DNA of 64,000 nucleotides from Ferrimonas sp. YFM. GTDB taxonomy: Bacteria > Pseudomonadota > Gammaproteobacteria > Enterobacterales > Shewanellaceae. Positions 53,268 to 63,934 of the stretch are shown here, one piece after another (positions within the stretch are counted from its first letter, which is position 1; each line of letters starts with the position of its first letter). The translations under genes and the position numbers were made by a program. The stretch covers positions 434,001 through 498,000 of the forward strand of contig NZ_AP027368.1 of assembly GCF_030296015.1 (NCBI RefSeq). Reading direction: 5' to 3'. Under the pieces are notes generated by a model that ran no database searches, had not been told where the DNA came from, and was given only the letters and a program-made list of their open reading frames with translations.

Positions 53268-54419
53268 TTACAGGCCGGCGTCGGCGCGCAGGGCCTCTGC
53301 CTTGTCGGTCTGCTCCCAGGGGAACTCGACGCGGCCGAAGTGGCCGTAGGCGGCAGTCGGCGCGTAGATGGCACGCTCCAGCTTCAGCATCTCGATCAGG
53401 CCGTAGGGGCGCAGGTCGAAGTGGCGGCGGACCAGCTCGATCAGCTTCTCTTCGGGCAGCTTGCCGGTGCCGAAGGTTTCGATGCTGATGGAGGTCGGCT
53501 CGGCCACACCGATGGCGTAGGAAACCTGAATTTCGCAGCGCTCGGCCAGGCCGGCCGCCACGATGTTCTTGGCTACGTAGCGAGCAGCGTAGGCCGCGGA
53601 ACGGTCAACCTTGGAGGGATCCTTACCGGAGAAGGCACCGCCACCGTGACGGGCCATGCCGCCGTAGGTGTCAACGATGATCTTACGACCGGTCAGGCCA
53701 CAGTCACCCATTGGGCCACCGATAACGAAACGGCCGGTTGGGTTGATGAAGAACTTGGTGTCCTTGTTGATCCACTCGGTGGGCAGCACAGGCTTGATGA
53801 TGGTTTCCATCACCGCTTCGCGCAGGTCTTCGGTGGAGACACTGTCACAGTGCTGGGTGGACAGAACCACGGCGTCGATGCCGGATACCTTGCCGTTCTC
53901 GTAGGCGAAGGTCACCTGGGACTTGGCGTCGGGACGCAGCCAGGGCAGGGTGCCGTTCTTGCGCACTTCAGCCTGACGCTTCACCAGACGGTGAGAGTAG
54001 GTGATGGGGGCAGGCATCAGCACGTCGGTTTCGTTGCTGGCGTAGCCGAACATCAGGCCCTGGTCACCGGCGCCCTGTTCACGGGGATCGATCTTGTCCA
54101 CACCCTGGTTGATGTCGGGGGACTGCTTGCCAATGGCAGACAGTACCGCACAGGAGTTGGCATCGAAGCCCATGTCGGAGTGGATGTAGCCGATGTCGCG
54201 AACGGTCTGACGGGTGATCTCTTCGATATCAACCCAGGCGGAGGTGGTGATCTCACCGCCGACCATCACCATACCGGTCTTAACATAGGTTTCGCAGGCT
54301 ACGCGAGCCTTGGGGTCCTGGGCCAGGATGGCGTCCAGTACGGCGTCGGAAATCTGGTCGGCGATCTTATCGGGATGACCTTCAGATACGGACTCAGAAG
54401 TAAACAGATGACGTGCCAT
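53268..54419 (-). CDS. metK: S-adenosylmethionine synthetase
   Basis: 383 residues from the ATG at 54419 ([18 protein letters not shown] matches MetK N-termini; E. coli has 384). It makes SAM from methionine and ATP in the cytoplasm. Conserved blocks: [73 protein letters not shown]. It is next to the polyamine genes, as in E. coli; SAM feeds spermidine synthesis through decarboxylation. Confidence 0.98.
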   Translation of the reverse strand: MARHLFTSESVSEGHPDKIADQISDAVLDAILAQDPKARVACETYVKTGMVMVGGEITTSAWVDIEEITRQTVRDIGYIHSDMGFDANSCAVLSAIGKQSPDINQGVDKIDPREQGAGDQGLMFGYASNETDVLMPAPITYSHRLVKRQAEVRKNGTLPWLRPDAKSQVTFAYENGKVSGIDAVVLSTQHCDSVSTEDLREAVMETIIKPVLPTEWINKDTKFFINPTGRFVIGGPMGDCGLTGRKIIVDTYGGMARHGGGAFSGKDPSKVDRSAAYAARYVAKNIVAAGLAERCEIQVSYAIGVAEPTSISIETFGTGKLPEEKLIELVRRHFDLRPYGLIEMLKLERAIYAPTAAYGHFGRVEFPWEQTDKAEALRADAGL

Positions 54420-54657
54420 GGCAATCAACTCTCACATTAGAAACTGGGGAAAGATGCGGAATTTCAACCGATAAGCACACATCGCTCGGAATCGACTGGT
54501 TGGACGCATCTACATCTAGACGGCTATTTTATGTATTTGCCACCCAAAATCCAGTGATGTTGAGGGTATTTTTTTACTCAAGCCGTGAAATGGGCGTTAC
54601 AGCGGGGTTCAGCCAGCAACGATATGGTGTCAGGGGATTGATCTGTGGAGAGTCCGT
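54420..54657. other. Upstream region of metK
   Basis: About 240 bases, moderately AT-rich, no ORF supported on either strand. It should hold the metK promoter (reading left). No SAM riboswitch-like or MetJ-box series (AGACGTCT-type repeats) is clearly visible, although GACGCATCTACATCTAGACGGC near 54503-54525 has two loose met-box-like octamers. Confidence 0.35.
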
Positions 54658-54907
54658 CTAGGGCGTGTTGACCTTTGCTGAATATTTTTGCGCCAGCAGC
54701 CATTCACTAAGGTCTAAATGTGTCGACATTGTGCCCAAAATGAATGGGTACCTAGACTGAGCAAGGCGCCCTTCGGGGCCGGCCTGACAACAGCCACTCG
54801 ACGTCGTTCGATTTTGACGTAGGCCCACTATGCCGGCAATCGAACTCCTTGATTGGCTGGTGTCATCCTCGGCCAAATTCTAAACACCAAAGATAAACAT
54901 GCCCTAG
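54658..54907. mobile_element. MITE-like element (about 250 bp) with terminal inverted repeats
   Basis: The ends are imperfect inverted repeats of about 24 bases: left TAGGGCGTGTTGACCTTTG (54659 onward) and right, read on the minus strand, TAGGGCATGTTTATCTTTGG (from 54906). Each is flanked by CTAG, possibly a target-site feature. The interior (about 200 bases) has no transposase; its only frame, 72 codons on the minus strand, has no recognisable motif. This is the structure of a non-autonomous transposable element mobilised in trans. The parent family is not identified. Confidence 0.7.
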
Positions 54908-55218
54908 AAGTTCAAATTTTCTTCACCGGTTTCTCTGGCGCAAATTTAACAAAGGGGGTATAAAGCGCTCGGAGGCAACTGGCCCCAAACAGATTTCAAT
55001 AAACTGAGGTTTTATGGTTCTCGTGGCATAAGCCGCCCGATGTGACAGTTCACGTTGGAGCGGCAACCGGTAGGATTTAGCACAACTATGATGATATCCC
55101 CCTCTTTCGGACCCTTCTGGTCCGGGTCGCGACCCTCGATCTCCGTTTTATCTACACTCTTTCTACATGAGTCTGCCCGCCAACCGGGACAGACGCGAAA
55201 TGGTTCGGAGACCGCGCA
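54908..55218. other. Intergenic region upstream of speE
   Basis: About 310 bases with no supported gene. It contains a GC-rich section with nested dyads near 55110-55140 (GACCCTTCTGGTCCGGGTCGC) that could form a leader hairpin, and the speE ribosome site GGAGA at about 55206-55210. A promoter is expected but no strong -35/-10 pair stands out. Confidence 0.35.
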
Positions 55219-56079
55219 ATGAGCGACAAGCATTACAAAGAAACCCTCTACCCTGGTTATGGTCAGGAGTTTGGCATGGACAAGGTGCTGTTCCGCGCCC
55301 CCACCGAACACCAGGAACTGATCATCTTTGAGAATGAACGCTTTGGCCGGGTGATGGCCCTGGATGGCATTATCCAGACCACCGAAGCCGATGAGTTCAT
55401 TTATCACGAGATGCTGACCCACGTTCCCCTGCTGGCCCACGGCAGCGCCAAGAAGGTGCTGATCATCGGTGGTGGTGACGGCGGCATGCTGCGTGAGGTG
55501 ATCAAGCACCAGAGCGTGGAGCGTGTGGTTCAGGTGGAGATCGATAACACCGTTATCGAGATGTGCAAGGAGCACCTGCCCAACCACAGTCAGGGGGCCT
55601 TCGACGACGCCCGGGTGGAGATTGTCATCAATGACGGTAAGGAGTTCGTGCTGAACTGCCAGGAGACCTTCGATGTGATCATCTCCGACTGCACCGATCC
55701 CATCGGTCCCGGCGAGGCCCTGTTCGAGTCTGACTTCTACAAGGGCTGCAAACAGTGCCTGACCGAAGGCGGCATCTTCGTGGCCCAAAATGGCGTGCCT
55801 TTCATGCAGCAGGGCGAAGCGGAGACCACCTATCAGCGGCTGGCGCCCTACTTTGGCGATCGTCACTTCTATGTGGCGGCCGTGCCCACCTACATTGGTG
55901 GTGTAATGAGCTTCGCCTGGGCCAGTGATAACGCCGAGGCGCGCAAGGTGAGTCTGGAGACCATCAGTGCCCGTTTTGCCGACGCTGGCATCAGCACCAA
56001 ATACTACAACCCCGGCATCCACCTGGGCAGCTTCGCTCTGCCTCAATACCTGGTGGATCGTCTGGCCAAGGTGAGCTGA
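55219..56079 (+). CDS. speE: Spermidine synthase
   Basis: 286 residues, same length range as E. coli SpeE. It transfers aminopropyl from decarboxylated SAM to putrescine. Signature blocks: [60 protein letters not shown] (SAM-like ligand loop), [15 protein letters not shown] with the catalytic Asp, and [16 protein letters not shown]. Followed after 14 bases by speA, so putrescine precursor and spermidine steps are coupled. No speD (SAM decarboxylase) gene lies in the window. Confidence 0.97.
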   Translation: MSDKHYKETLYPGYGQEFGMDKVLFRAPTEHQELIIFENERFGRVMALDGIIQTTEADEFIYHEMLTHVPLLAHGSAKKVLIIGGGDGGMLREVIKHQSVERVVQVEIDNTVIEMCKEHLPNHSQGAFDDARVEIVINDGKEFVLNCQETFDVIISDCTDPIGPGEALFESDFYKGCKQCLTEGGIFVAQNGVPFMQQGEAETTYQRLAPYFGDRHFYVAAVPTYIGGVMSFAWASDNAEARKVSLETISARFADAGISTKYYNPGIHLGSFALPQYLVDRLAKVS

Positions 56080-56093
56080 CGGAGGAGACGCCA

Positions 56094-57992
56094 TTGAGCT
56101 GGAGTAGTCGCGACGCCCATCAACTCTACAACGTGCCCTACTGGGGACGGGGTTACTATGGGGTAAACGGCGAGGGTCAGGTTGAGGTACGCCCCAACCC
56201 GGCCAACCCGCAGATCAGCCTGTCGCTGTCCAAGCTGACAGAGCAGTTGATTCAGGACAGGGGCGCCCAACTGCCTATGTTGGTGCGTTTTCCCCAGATC
56301 CTGCACTCTCAGGTGCAGGGGCTGTGCAGCGCCTTTACCACCGCCATCAGTGAGTATGGCTACCAGGGTCAGTACCTGGCGGTCTACCCCATCAAGGTGA
56401 ATCAGCAGCGCACCGTGGTGCAGGAGCTGCTGGCCGGTGGCGGCCAGTCCCTGGGACTGGAAGCGGGCTCCAAGCCCGAGCTGCTGGCGGTATTGGCCAT
56501 GGCCCAGGACAGCGCCCAGGTGATCGTCTGCAACGGTTACAAGGACCGGGAGTATGTGCGCCTGGCCCTGCGTGGTCAGCAGCTGGGTTATCAGGTGTTC
56601 CTGGTGATCGAGAAGATGTCTGAGATGCAGCTGGTGCTGGAGGAGGCCGAGGCCCTGGGGGTGTCCCCGCTGTTGGGGGTGCGCGCCCGCCTGGCGTCCC
56701 AGGGTAAGGGCAAGTGGCAGGCCTCCGGTGGCGAGAAGTCCAAGTTCGGCCTGTCTGCCGCCCAGATCCTCAAGCTGGTGGAGACCCTGAGGGAGTCGGG
56801 CCGGCTGGAGTGTCTGCAGCTGCTGCATTTCCATCTGGGCAGTCAGATCGCCAACATCCGCGACATTCAGAAGGGGTTGACCGAGTGTGGCCGCTTCTAC
56901 ATGGAGCTGCGTAAGCTGGGTGCTCCCATCACCACGGTGGACGTGGGTGGCGGCCTGGGTGTGGACTATGAAGGTACCCGCAGCCAGAGCAACTGTTCGG
57001 TGAACTACTCCCTGCAGGAGTACGCCAACAACGTGGTGTATGCCATCGGCGATGTTTGCCGTCAGTACCATCTGCCCCATCCCAGGTTGATCTCCGAGTC
57101 GGGCCGGGCGATGACCGCCCACCACGCGGTGCTGATTGGCGACGTGATCGGGGTGGAGGCCTACGAGCCGGAAACTCTGCCGCCTCCGGGCAACGGTGCG
57201 CCCCTGGTGCTGAAGAACATGTGGCAGACCCTGCAGGAGGTGCGCGAGCACACCGACGCCCGCGCCCTGGGAGAGACCTATCACGACACGGTGAACGACC
57301 TGGCCGATGTGCACGCCAAGTACAACTATGGCCTGCTGGACCTGTCCCAGCGAGCCTGGGCGGAGCAGGTGCATCTGCAGGTGTGTTACGAGGTGTCCAA
57401 GGAGCTGTCGCCGAAGAACCGCTCTCACCGGCCCATCATCGATGAGCTCAACGAGAAGCTGGCGGACAAGTTCTTTGTGAACTTCTCCCTGTTCCAGTCC
57501 CTGCCCGATGCCTGGGGCATCGATCAGGTGTTCCCGGTGTTGCCCCTGTCCGGACTGGAGAGTAAGCCGGACCGACGGGCGGTGATCCTCGACATCACCT
57601 GTGATTCCGACGGCACCATCGACCAGTACGTGGATGGCCAGGGGATCGAGACCACCCTGCCGATGCCCGCCTGGAGTGCAGAGCACCCCTATCATGTGGC
57701 GTTCTTCATGGTGGGCGCCTACCAGGAGATCCTGGGGGACATGCACAACCTGTTTGCCGACACCGATGTGGTGGACATCAAGCTGCAGGACGACGGTGAG
57801 ATCGAGGTGGTGGAGTACCTGCCCGGTACCCGGGTCAACGAGGTGCTGGAGTACGTCAACCTGGATCCCGAGTGGATGCTGGAGCGTTACCGCTCCCGTC
57901 TGGAGTCCTGCAGCCTGGCGGACGGTCAGCGGGACGAAGCCCTCATCGACCTGGAACAGGGGCTGGTGGGCTACACCTACCTGGAACCCTGA
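56094..57992 (+). CDS. speA: Biosynthetic arginine decarboxylase
   Basis: 632 residues starting at a TTG with an excellent GGAGGAG ribosome site. PLP-dependent fold III enzyme making agmatine from arginine. PLP lysine K101 is in [10 protein letters not shown]; other blocks are [40 protein letters not shown], and [10 protein letters not shown] near the C-terminus with the catalytic Cys. Close to E. coli SpeA (658 residues) but shorter at the N-terminus, where the E. coli protein has extra residues. A speB-type agmatinase is not in the window. Confidence 0.97.
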   Translation: MSWSSRDAHQLYNVPYWGRGYYGVNGEGQVEVRPNPANPQISLSLSKLTEQLIQDRGAQLPMLVRFPQILHSQVQGLCSAFTTAISEYGYQGQYLAVYPIKVNQQRTVVQELLAGGGQSLGLEAGSKPELLAVLAMAQDSAQVIVCNGYKDREYVRLALRGQQLGYQVFLVIEKMSEMQLVLEEAEALGVSPLLGVRARLASQGKGKWQASGGEKSKFGLSAAQILKLVETLRESGRLECLQLLHFHLGSQIANIRDIQKGLTECGRFYMELRKLGAPITTVDVGGGLGVDYEGTRSQSNCSVNYSLQEYANNVVYAIGDVCRQYHLPHPRLISESGRAMTAHHAVLIGDVIGVEAYEPETLPPPGNGAPLVLKNMWQTLQEVREHTDARALGETYHDTVNDLADVHAKYNYGLLDLSQRAWAEQVHLQVCYEVSKELSPKNRSHRPIIDELNEKLADKFFVNFSLFQSLPDAWGIDQVFPVLPLSGLESKPDRRAVILDITCDSDGTIDQYVDGQGIETTLPMPAWSAEHPYHVAFFMVGAYQEILGDMHNLFADTDVVDIKLQDDGEIEVVEYLPGTRVNEVLEYVNLDPEWMLERYRSRLESCSLADGQRDEALIDLEQGLVGYTYLEP

Positions 57993-58032
57993 CAGGGAAA
58001 AACTCGCTTTTTCAGTGGGTAGCTATCTATGA

Positions 58033-58056
58033 AACGGCCGAAAGGCCGTTTTTTTA
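58033..58056 (+). terminator. Rho-independent terminator after speA
   Basis: AACGGCC (58033-58039), GAAA tetraloop, GGCCGTT (58044-58050), then TTTTT. Confidence 0.9.
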
Positions 58057-58146
58057 TGGGAATAGTTTGCTAAGGGGGTCACAAATGGCGAAAATATGCC
58101 ACCTGATTTATGGAGCATACCCCTACATATACAAGTTGGAGCCAAG

Positions 58147-60138
58147 ATGTCATCTCGTAAAGAGCTAGCTAATGCTATCCGTGCCCTGTCCATGGATGCA
58201 GTTCAGAAAGCCAACTCCGGCCACCCCGGTGCCCCCATGGGCATGGCGGACATTGCCGAAGTCCTGTGGCGCGATTTTCTGAAGCACAATCCAGGCAACC
58301 CCGAGTGGGCAGACCGCGACCGTTTCATCCTGTCCAACGGCCATGGCTCCATGCTGCTGTATTCACTGTTGCACCTCAGCGGCTATGACCTCGGCATCGA
58401 CGACCTGAAGAACTTCCGTCAGCTGCACTCCCGCACCCCTGGCCACCCAGAGTACGGCTATGCCCCTGGTGTGGAGACCACCACAGGTCCTCTGGGTCAG
58501 GGCATCACCAACGCCGTGGGTATGGCCCTGGCCGAGAAGGTGCTGGCGGCCCAGTTCAACCGTGAGGGTCATGAGATCGTTGACCACCACACCTATGTGT
58601 TCATGGGCGACGGCTGTCTGATGGAAGGTATCTCCCACGAAGCCTGCTCCCTGGCCGGTACCCTGAAGCTGGGTAAACTGGTGGCGTTCTGGGATGACAA
58701 CGGCATCTCCATCGACGGTCACGTTGAAGGCTGGTTCACCGATGACACTCCTGCCCGTTTCGAGTCCTACGGCTGGCACGTGATTCGTGACATCGACGGT
58801 CACAACCCGGAGCAGATCAAAGCCGCCATCGAAGCCGCCAAGGCGGAGAGCGACAAGCCTACCCTGATCTGCACCCGCACCATCATCGGCTTCGGCTCCC
58901 CCAACAAATCCGGTTCCCACGACTGCCACGGCGCCCCTCTGGGTGATGCCGAGATCGCCGCCGCCCGTGAATTCCTGAACTGGCCCCACGCGCCTTTCGA
59001 GATCCCTGCGGATGTGAAGCAGGCCTGGGACGGCAACGAAGTGGGCGCCGCCAAGGAAGCCGACTGGAACGGCCGCTTCGACGCCTATGCCGCCGCCTAC
59101 CCTGAGCTGGCTGCCGAGCTGAAGCGTCGTATGGCTGGCGACCTGCCTGCCGACTGGGAAGAGAAGGCCGCGGCCTACATCGCCGATCTGCAGGCGAACT
59201 CCACCAAGGTAGCGACCCGTAAAGCGTCTCAGAACTGCCTGAACGCCTTCGGTCCCATGCTGCCCGAGTTCCTCGGTGGCTCCGCCGACCTGGCACCGTC
59301 CAACCTGACCATCTGGGACGGCTCCAAGTCCGTGACCCCGGATGATGCGTCCGGTAACTACATCCACTATGGTGTGCGTGAGTTCGGCATGAGCGCCATC
59401 ATGAACGGTGCAACTCTGCACGGTGGCTTCAAGCCTTACGGCGCCACCTTCCTGATGTTCATGGAGTACGCCCGTAACGCGGTGCGCATGGCGGCGCTGA
59501 TGAAGCAGCCCTCCATCTTCGTCTATACCCACGACTCCATCGGTCTGGGTGAAGATGGTCCGACTCACCAGCCTGTTGAGCAGATTGCCTCCCTGCGCAT
59601 GACTCCCAACATGAGCACCTGGCGCCCCTGTGACTCCGTGGAGTCTGCGGTGGCCTGGAAGCACGCCGTTGAGCGTAACGACGGCCCTACCTCGCTGATC
59701 TTCTCCCGTCAGGGGTTGGCGCCCATGGCCCGTGACGCTCAGCAGCTGGCTGACGTGGCCAAGGGTGGCTATGTGCTGAAGGACAGCGCCGGCACCCCAG
59801 AGCTGATTCTGATCGCCACCGGTTCCGAAGTGGAGCTGGCGATGGAAGCGGCCGAAGTTCTGGAAGCTCAGGGCAAGGCGGTTCGCGTGGTCTCCATGCC
59901 CTGTACCGATGCCTTCGACGCCCAGAGCGCCGAGTACAAAGAATCTGTACTGCCTGCTGCCATCAGCAAGCGCGTGGCCATCGAAGCCGGCATCGCCGAC
60001 TACTGGTACAAGTACGTGGGTCTGAACGGCAAGGTGATCGGCATGACCACCTTCGGTGAGTCTGCCCCGGCCGGTGAGCTGTTCAAGATGTTCGGCTTCA
60101 CCGTCGAGAACATCGTTGAGGCCGCCAACGCCCTGTAA
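58147..60138 (+). CDS. tkt: Transketolase
   Basis: 663 residues from the ATG at 58147 (GGAG upstream; an upstream in-frame ATG adds 17 residues that do not fit the family). A thiamine diphosphate enzyme of the pentose phosphate pathway. Blocks: [66 protein letters not shown] (ThDP-binding GDG...N), [42 protein letters not shown]. Same length as E. coli TktA. In E. coli tktA lies near speAB and metK, so the neighbourhood is conserved. Confidence 0.98.
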   Translation: MSSRKELANAIRALSMDAVQKANSGHPGAPMGMADIAEVLWRDFLKHNPGNPEWADRDRFILSNGHGSMLLYSLLHLSGYDLGIDDLKNFRQLHSRTPGHPEYGYAPGVETTTGPLGQGITNAVGMALAEKVLAAQFNREGHEIVDHHTYVFMGDGCLMEGISHEACSLAGTLKLGKLVAFWDDNGISIDGHVEGWFTDDTPARFESYGWHVIRDIDGHNPEQIKAAIEAAKAESDKPTLICTRTIIGFGSPNKSGSHDCHGAPLGDAEIAAAREFLNWPHAPFEIPADVKQAWDGNEVGAAKEADWNGRFDAYAAAYPELAAELKRRMAGDLPADWEEKAAAYIADLQANSTKVATRKASQNCLNAFGPMLPEFLGGSADLAPSNLTIWDGSKSVTPDDASGNYIHYGVREFGMSAIMNGATLHGGFKPYGATFLMFMEYARNAVRMAALMKQPSIFVYTHDSIGLGEDGPTHQPVEQIASLRMTPNMSTWRPCDSVESAVAWKHAVERNDGPTSLIFSRQGLAPMARDAQQLADVAKGGYVLKDSAGTPELILIATGSEVELAMEAAEVLEAQGKAVRVVSMPCTDAFDAQSAEYKESVLPAAISKRVAIEAGIADYWYKYVGLNGKVIGMTTFGESAPAGELFKMFGFTVENIVEAANAL

Positions 60139-60152
60139 GCATTTGCTTTTGG

Positions 60153-60184
60153 AAAAATCCCCCGCTTGTCGGGGGATTTTTTTT
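60153..60184 (+). terminator. Rho-independent terminator after transketolase
   Basis: AATCCCCCG (about 60157-60164) pairs with CGGGGGATT (60170-60178) around CTTGT, followed by a run of Ts to 60184. Confidence 0.9.
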
Positions 60185-60294
60185 GCCCGTTTGCCAGAGG
60201 CTTGACCAATCGCCTCAATAAAAGCCCTGCATAATCCTCTGAAATTGCGCCAGCTTGTCTACACTTGTCAGTCCGATTGACTGCCTGCCAGGTG

Positions 60295-63200
60295 ATGTCC
60301 ATGGGCTGGAGAGTATTGGGTTGGTTGCTGGGCTGCTGCCTGAGCGTCGGTGTTGTGGCGTCCCCGGCGGTGGTGTTCTCCGGTGACCGAAGTTATGGGG
60401 AGATGGCCCAGTGGCAACCCGGTGGCAGCTTCAGGGTGGTGGTGTGGTTTGCCAGCATCAATCCTGACCCCAATGCCCGCACCATGGTGCTCACCTCAGC
60501 CGACTCCAGTGAGTTTCTCTCCTTCACCCACACCAGTGTGCAGGGCCGCTGGGGGGGGCGCTATCCTGGGATCTACGGCAAGTTTGCCTTCAATGATACC
60601 GGGTATGCGGAGTTCACCGTCGAGCCCGGAGTGCTGACTGCCTCCGATGGTGTGGTGACGCACAGTGTGTCCGATGGTGCCATCGACCCGGCTGCCGTGG
60701 GCTATGGCTGGATCTATCGCCGCGGATACAAGGATTACTCCACAGGGGCTCTGCAGGGGCTGGCACTGATGGATCTGCAGACGCCGAGCAACTCCAGGGC
60801 CTATGGGGTGTTGTTCGGCGAGGGGATGGTCAGTCTGGAGGGACAGCCGGTCACCCTCTATGGTGTCGGCGAGGGAGACTGGATCACCGCCTCGGCGGTT
60901 CCCCAGAACCCGGATCCCGGCCTGTTTGACCCAGAGGCCTGGCAGGCCCTGTTCGGTGATGGCAGCGCGCCGCCACCTCCCGAGCCAGAGCCCGAACCCG
61001 AGCCCGAGCCAGAGCCGGAACCTGAACCCTCTCCGGGCATCCTGGCCTCCCAGGCGGTGTATTTTGATGGCATCGCCTCCTTCGGTACCCTGATGCCCTG
61101 GCAGGCCACCGGCCCCTTCCAGGTGTTTGCCTGGCTGGAGTCTCTGGCCGATGATCCCAAAGAGCGCACCATACTGCTGAGCGACTCAGGAACCAGTGAG
61201 TTTCTCGCCTTTAATCACGACACCGTCCAGGGACGCTGGGGCAGCGAGTACCCGGGGATCTATGGGAAATTCCGCTTCCAGGACTCCGGCTATCTGTGGA
61301 TGCGGGTGGCACCGGGCAGCCTGAGCGCCTCAGATGGGGAGCGTACCTTTGAGGTCAGCGGCAGCACCATAGACCCCACCTCGGTGGCCTATGACCGGCT
61401 GTTCCGCCGAGGTTACAGTGACTACTCCCAAGGGGCCTTGCAACTGCTGGTGCTGATGGATGAGCAGACCCCTGCCAACTCCAGGGTCTACAGCTTTGAG
61501 CAGGAGAGCGGCATCTGGCTGTGGCAGTCCGGTGTCCAGGGGCAGTTAACCGGGGTCGGTCAGGAGGACTGGCTTGCGGCCACCCGGGTGCCCACCAACC
61601 CGGACCCCGAACAGTTCGATGACGCCCTGTGGGTAGCGGATTTCGGTGAGGGGAGCTCAGCACCGCCTCCGGAGCCTGAGCCCGAACCTGAGCCTGAGCC
61701 CGAACCTGAGCCCGAGCCACCCATAGTGGTGGTGCCAGACACCGATCTGCTGACCGGTGCCCATGGGCGTGCCGTGCGGTTTGACGGCATCGATGACTAT
61801 GGTCTGCTGCAGGAGTGGTCGCCGGAGGGCTGGCACCGGATCCTGGCCTGGCTGGAACCTGTGGCCGACGAGGAGCAGGTGGAGACGGTGTTGATCAGCG
61901 ATGCCGACAGCGGCGATCACATCGGCTACGGTCCCGACCGGGTGTTTGGCCAGGTGGCGGGCCAGCCATTCTCTGTGACCGGCCTGGCGCCCTACCAGTA
62001 TCGTTACCTGCTGGTGGAACTTCAGGAGGGGCTGATACGGGTGTCCGACGCCCAGACGGAGCGTGAGGTGGTGATCACTTCGTTGGATCCCAAGCTGCTT
62101 CATTGGCAGCGCCTCTATCAGCTGGATGATGGTTACTACCCCGGAGCCCTGCGGGCGCTGATGCTGTTTGACGGCCACAACAAGGACAACTCCCGCAGCT
62201 ACGGCTTCGATGGGGAACAGGGAATTGTGGAGCGAGGCGCCCTGTCCCAGAGCCTGACCCTGGTGGGCCCGGCTCAGCCCGATTGGCTAGAAGTTACCCA
62301 GCCTCAGCCTCTGCCCAAGCCCCATATCGATTCCAAGGTGGCCTGGGACATTTGGTTCGAAACCCAGTACCCGGTCACCCGGCCGTTGATGACGGTCACC
62401 GAGGGTAACGACAACAACCGCCTGGCCTGGGAGGGGCATTACTGGCTGCGTGCCTATGTGGATATGGCGGCGGCCTTCGACGATGACAGCTACCTGGAAT
62501 ACGCGGTGGAGCTGGCGGATCACATGCTGGCCTACACCGATGAGCAGCGGGTTGCCCGCGGCGAGCTGAACCTGAGCGCCGAGCCCTATGAAGTGGCTCC
62601 CAAGTATTACCTCAACACCCCGGGAGAGCCGGTCCCCGGCTGGCGACGGGCTTACCGGGGCTGGCGGGCCGAGGTACTCAGCGATGGCATGATCTTAAGC
62701 GGCATCATGCGTCTGGTGGATCACATCAAGACCCACAACAAGCAGGCGTTCATGGCGGCGGCGGATCGCTACCTGGCTCGCACCCTGGTCATCATCCGCA
62801 GCCACGACAGCTCCTACAGCAACACCAAGAACAGCGCCATTCCCGGCAGCTACCACTATGTGAACTACAAAAACAGCAGCTACGGGGACAACGGCCTGTT
62901 CACCAAACCCCTGCCTTACAATCACAGCCTGTCCATGGGCACGGCGATGCTGCTGGCTCACAGGCACGGCAGCGGGACCGGAGATCTGGCCATCAAGGCG
63001 GGGGAGTTGCTGATGTTCCTGCTGGACAGCTTCAGGCTGGAATCAGACCGTTACTGTCGCTGGAGCTACGCGTTCGACCCCAAGGGGGAAGACAGAGAGG
63101 TGGTGGAGGACCTCAACCATGGGCATCTGGATGTGGGCTTCCTGCTGTTGGCCCAGGAGATGGGGCTGGCGGACCTCAGCAGTGAGTTCCAGTGCCTGGC

Positions 63201-63444
63201 CAACACCCTGACCGAGGTGATCTACCGCCCGCCCGGACTGATGAGCTACGGGGTGGACGGCAGTGGCATCAGCGATCGCTTCGAGCAGGCGGCCCTGGGG
63301 TACGACTGGCTGGAACTGCACCCCTGGGATCCCAGGATCAACAGCCTGTTGGCGCACCAGCTGTTCCTGTACGCCAAGCCGGACTGGCATCGGGCTTTTG
63401 CCATCTGGGCCAGCGTGCTCCGGCAGAAGCAGGCGGCCCAGTGA
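60295..63444 (+). CDS. Large secreted protein with three repeated modules and C-terminal helical domain
   Basis: 1049 residues from the ATG at 60295 (an ATG at 60301 and a TTG at 60265 are alternatives). Signal peptide (VLGWLLGCCLSVGVVASPA). Three homologous modules of about 200 residues (near 22-224, 249-454 and 482-665) share phrases such as VQGRW...YPGIYGKF, YSxGALQ, NSRxY and NPDPxxFD; the third is most diverged. Modules are split by Pro-Glu repeat linkers (PEPEPEPEP, residues ~225-246 and ~455-475). Residues ~679-1049 form a mostly helical domain (LAWEGHYWLRAYVDMAAAF, WSYAFDPKGED, DLNHGHLDVGFLLLAQEMG) resembling alpha/alpha-toroid glycan-processing enzymes such as polysaccharide lyases or epimerases. 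The modules look like beta-sandwich carbohydrate- or matrix-binding domains. No family is claimed. Confidence 0.85.
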   Translation: MSMGWRVLGWLLGCCLSVGVVASPAVVFSGDRSYGEMAQWQPGGSFRVVVWFASINPDPNARTMVLTSADSSEFLSFTHTSVQGRWGGRYPGIYGKFAFNDTGYAEFTVEPGVLTASDGVVTHSVSDGAIDPAAVGYGWIYRRGYKDYSTGALQGLALMDLQTPSNSRAYGVLFGEGMVSLEGQPVTLYGVGEGDWITASAVPQNPDPGLFDPEAWQALFGDGSAPPPPEPEPEPEPEPEPEPEPSPGILASQAVYFDGIASFGTLMPWQATGPFQVFAWLESLADDPKERTILLSDSGTSEFLAFNHDTVQGRWGSEYPGIYGKFRFQDSGYLWMRVAPGSLSASDGERTFEVSGSTIDPTSVAYDRLFRRGYSDYSQGALQLLVLMDEQTPANSRVYSFEQESGIWLWQSGVQGQLTGVGQEDWLAATRVPTNPDPEQFDDALWVADFGEGSSAPPPEPEPEPEPEPEPEPEPPIVVVPDTDLLTGAHGRAVRFDGIDDYGLLQEWSPEGWHRILAWLEPVADEEQVETVLISDADSGDHIGYGPDRVFGQVAGQPFSVTGLAPYQYRYLLVELQEGLIRVSDAQTEREVVITSLDPKLLHWQRLYQLDDGYYPGALRALMLFDGHNKDNSRSYGFDGEQGIVERGALSQSLTLVGPAQPDWLEVTQPQPLPKPHIDSKVAWDIWFETQYPVTRPLMTVTEGNDNNRLAWEGHYWLRAYVDMAAAFDDDSYLEYAVELADHMLAYTDEQRVARGELNLSAEPYEVAPKYYLNTPGEPVPGWRRAYRGWRAEVLSDGMILSGIMRLVDHIKTHNKQAFMAAADRYLARTLVIIRSHDSSYSNTKNSAIPGSYHYVNYKNSSYGDNGLFTKPLPYNHSLSMGTAMLLAHRHGSGTGDLAIKAGELLMFLLDSFRLESDRYCRWSYAFDPKGEDREVVEDLNHGHLDVGFLLLAQEMGLADLSSEFQCLANTLTEVIYRPPGLMSYGVDGSGISDRFEQAALGYDWLELHPWDPRINSLLAHQLFLYAKPDWHRAFAIWASVLRQKQAAQ

Positions 63445-63457
63445 CCGCCCCATTGGC

Positions 63458-63934
63458 TTACTGGGGCCGGGTGCCCAGTTTGAGATTGTGTTCGTCGGCG
63501 AAGAACAGGGCCTGGCGGCGGCGCTTGCCGATCACCAGGGCGGCCTCGTCGGCAAACATGAAGCACTTCCAGTTGCGACGGAACACCGCCCAGTGGGTCT
63601 CCACCACGTGATCGCTGCCGTAGCAGACCCAGACCACGGTGTTGTCGTCCCAGGCCAGGAAGGGTTCCACCTCTTCCGGCAGGGAGGGATCGTCACTGTC
63701 GAAGGCGGCTTCCCAGGGCAGGGTCTCCTGCCAGGTTTGCTGGTTACGGGCCCAGTCCCCCTTTCTCAGGTCGGTGCAGTGGTTGGCGTTTTTGCTGATC
63801 TGCGCCTGCCACAGCTCGTCGGCGGCCCTGGGGGTCAGGGGACGGATATGGGACAGATCCTGTTCGCTTACATCCATATCCTGTCGCTTAAACACCCAGA
63901 GGTAGGGGTAGTGTTCAAAGTCGCTGTACTTCAT
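63458..63934 (-). CDS. DUF2947-type conserved protein
   Basis: 158 residues, soluble, rich in Trp and acidic residues. Its pattern (YLWVFKRQDMDVSEQDLSHIRPLTPRAADELW near the start; LAWDDNTVVWVCYGSDHVVETHWAVFRRNWKCFMF in the middle; ALVIGKRRRQALFF and KLGTR at the end) resembles the DUF2947 family known from Vibrio and Shewanella relatives, with no function assigned. The call is from memory of that pattern. It converges with the large secreted protein gene with 13 bases between stops and no terminator. Confidence 0.65.
   Translation of the reverse strand: MKYSDFEHYPYLWVFKRQDMDVSEQDLSHIRPLTPRAADELWQAQISKNANHCTDLRKGDWARNQQTWQETLPWEAAFDSDDPSLPEEVEPFLAWDDNTVVWVCYGSDHVVETHWAVFRRNWKCFMFADEAALVIGKRRRQALFFADEHNLKLGTRPQ

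Noticed and set aside
54500-54530. MetJ operator upstream of metK
   Set aside because: Only two poor octamer matches are present, without the tandem array expected of a met box.
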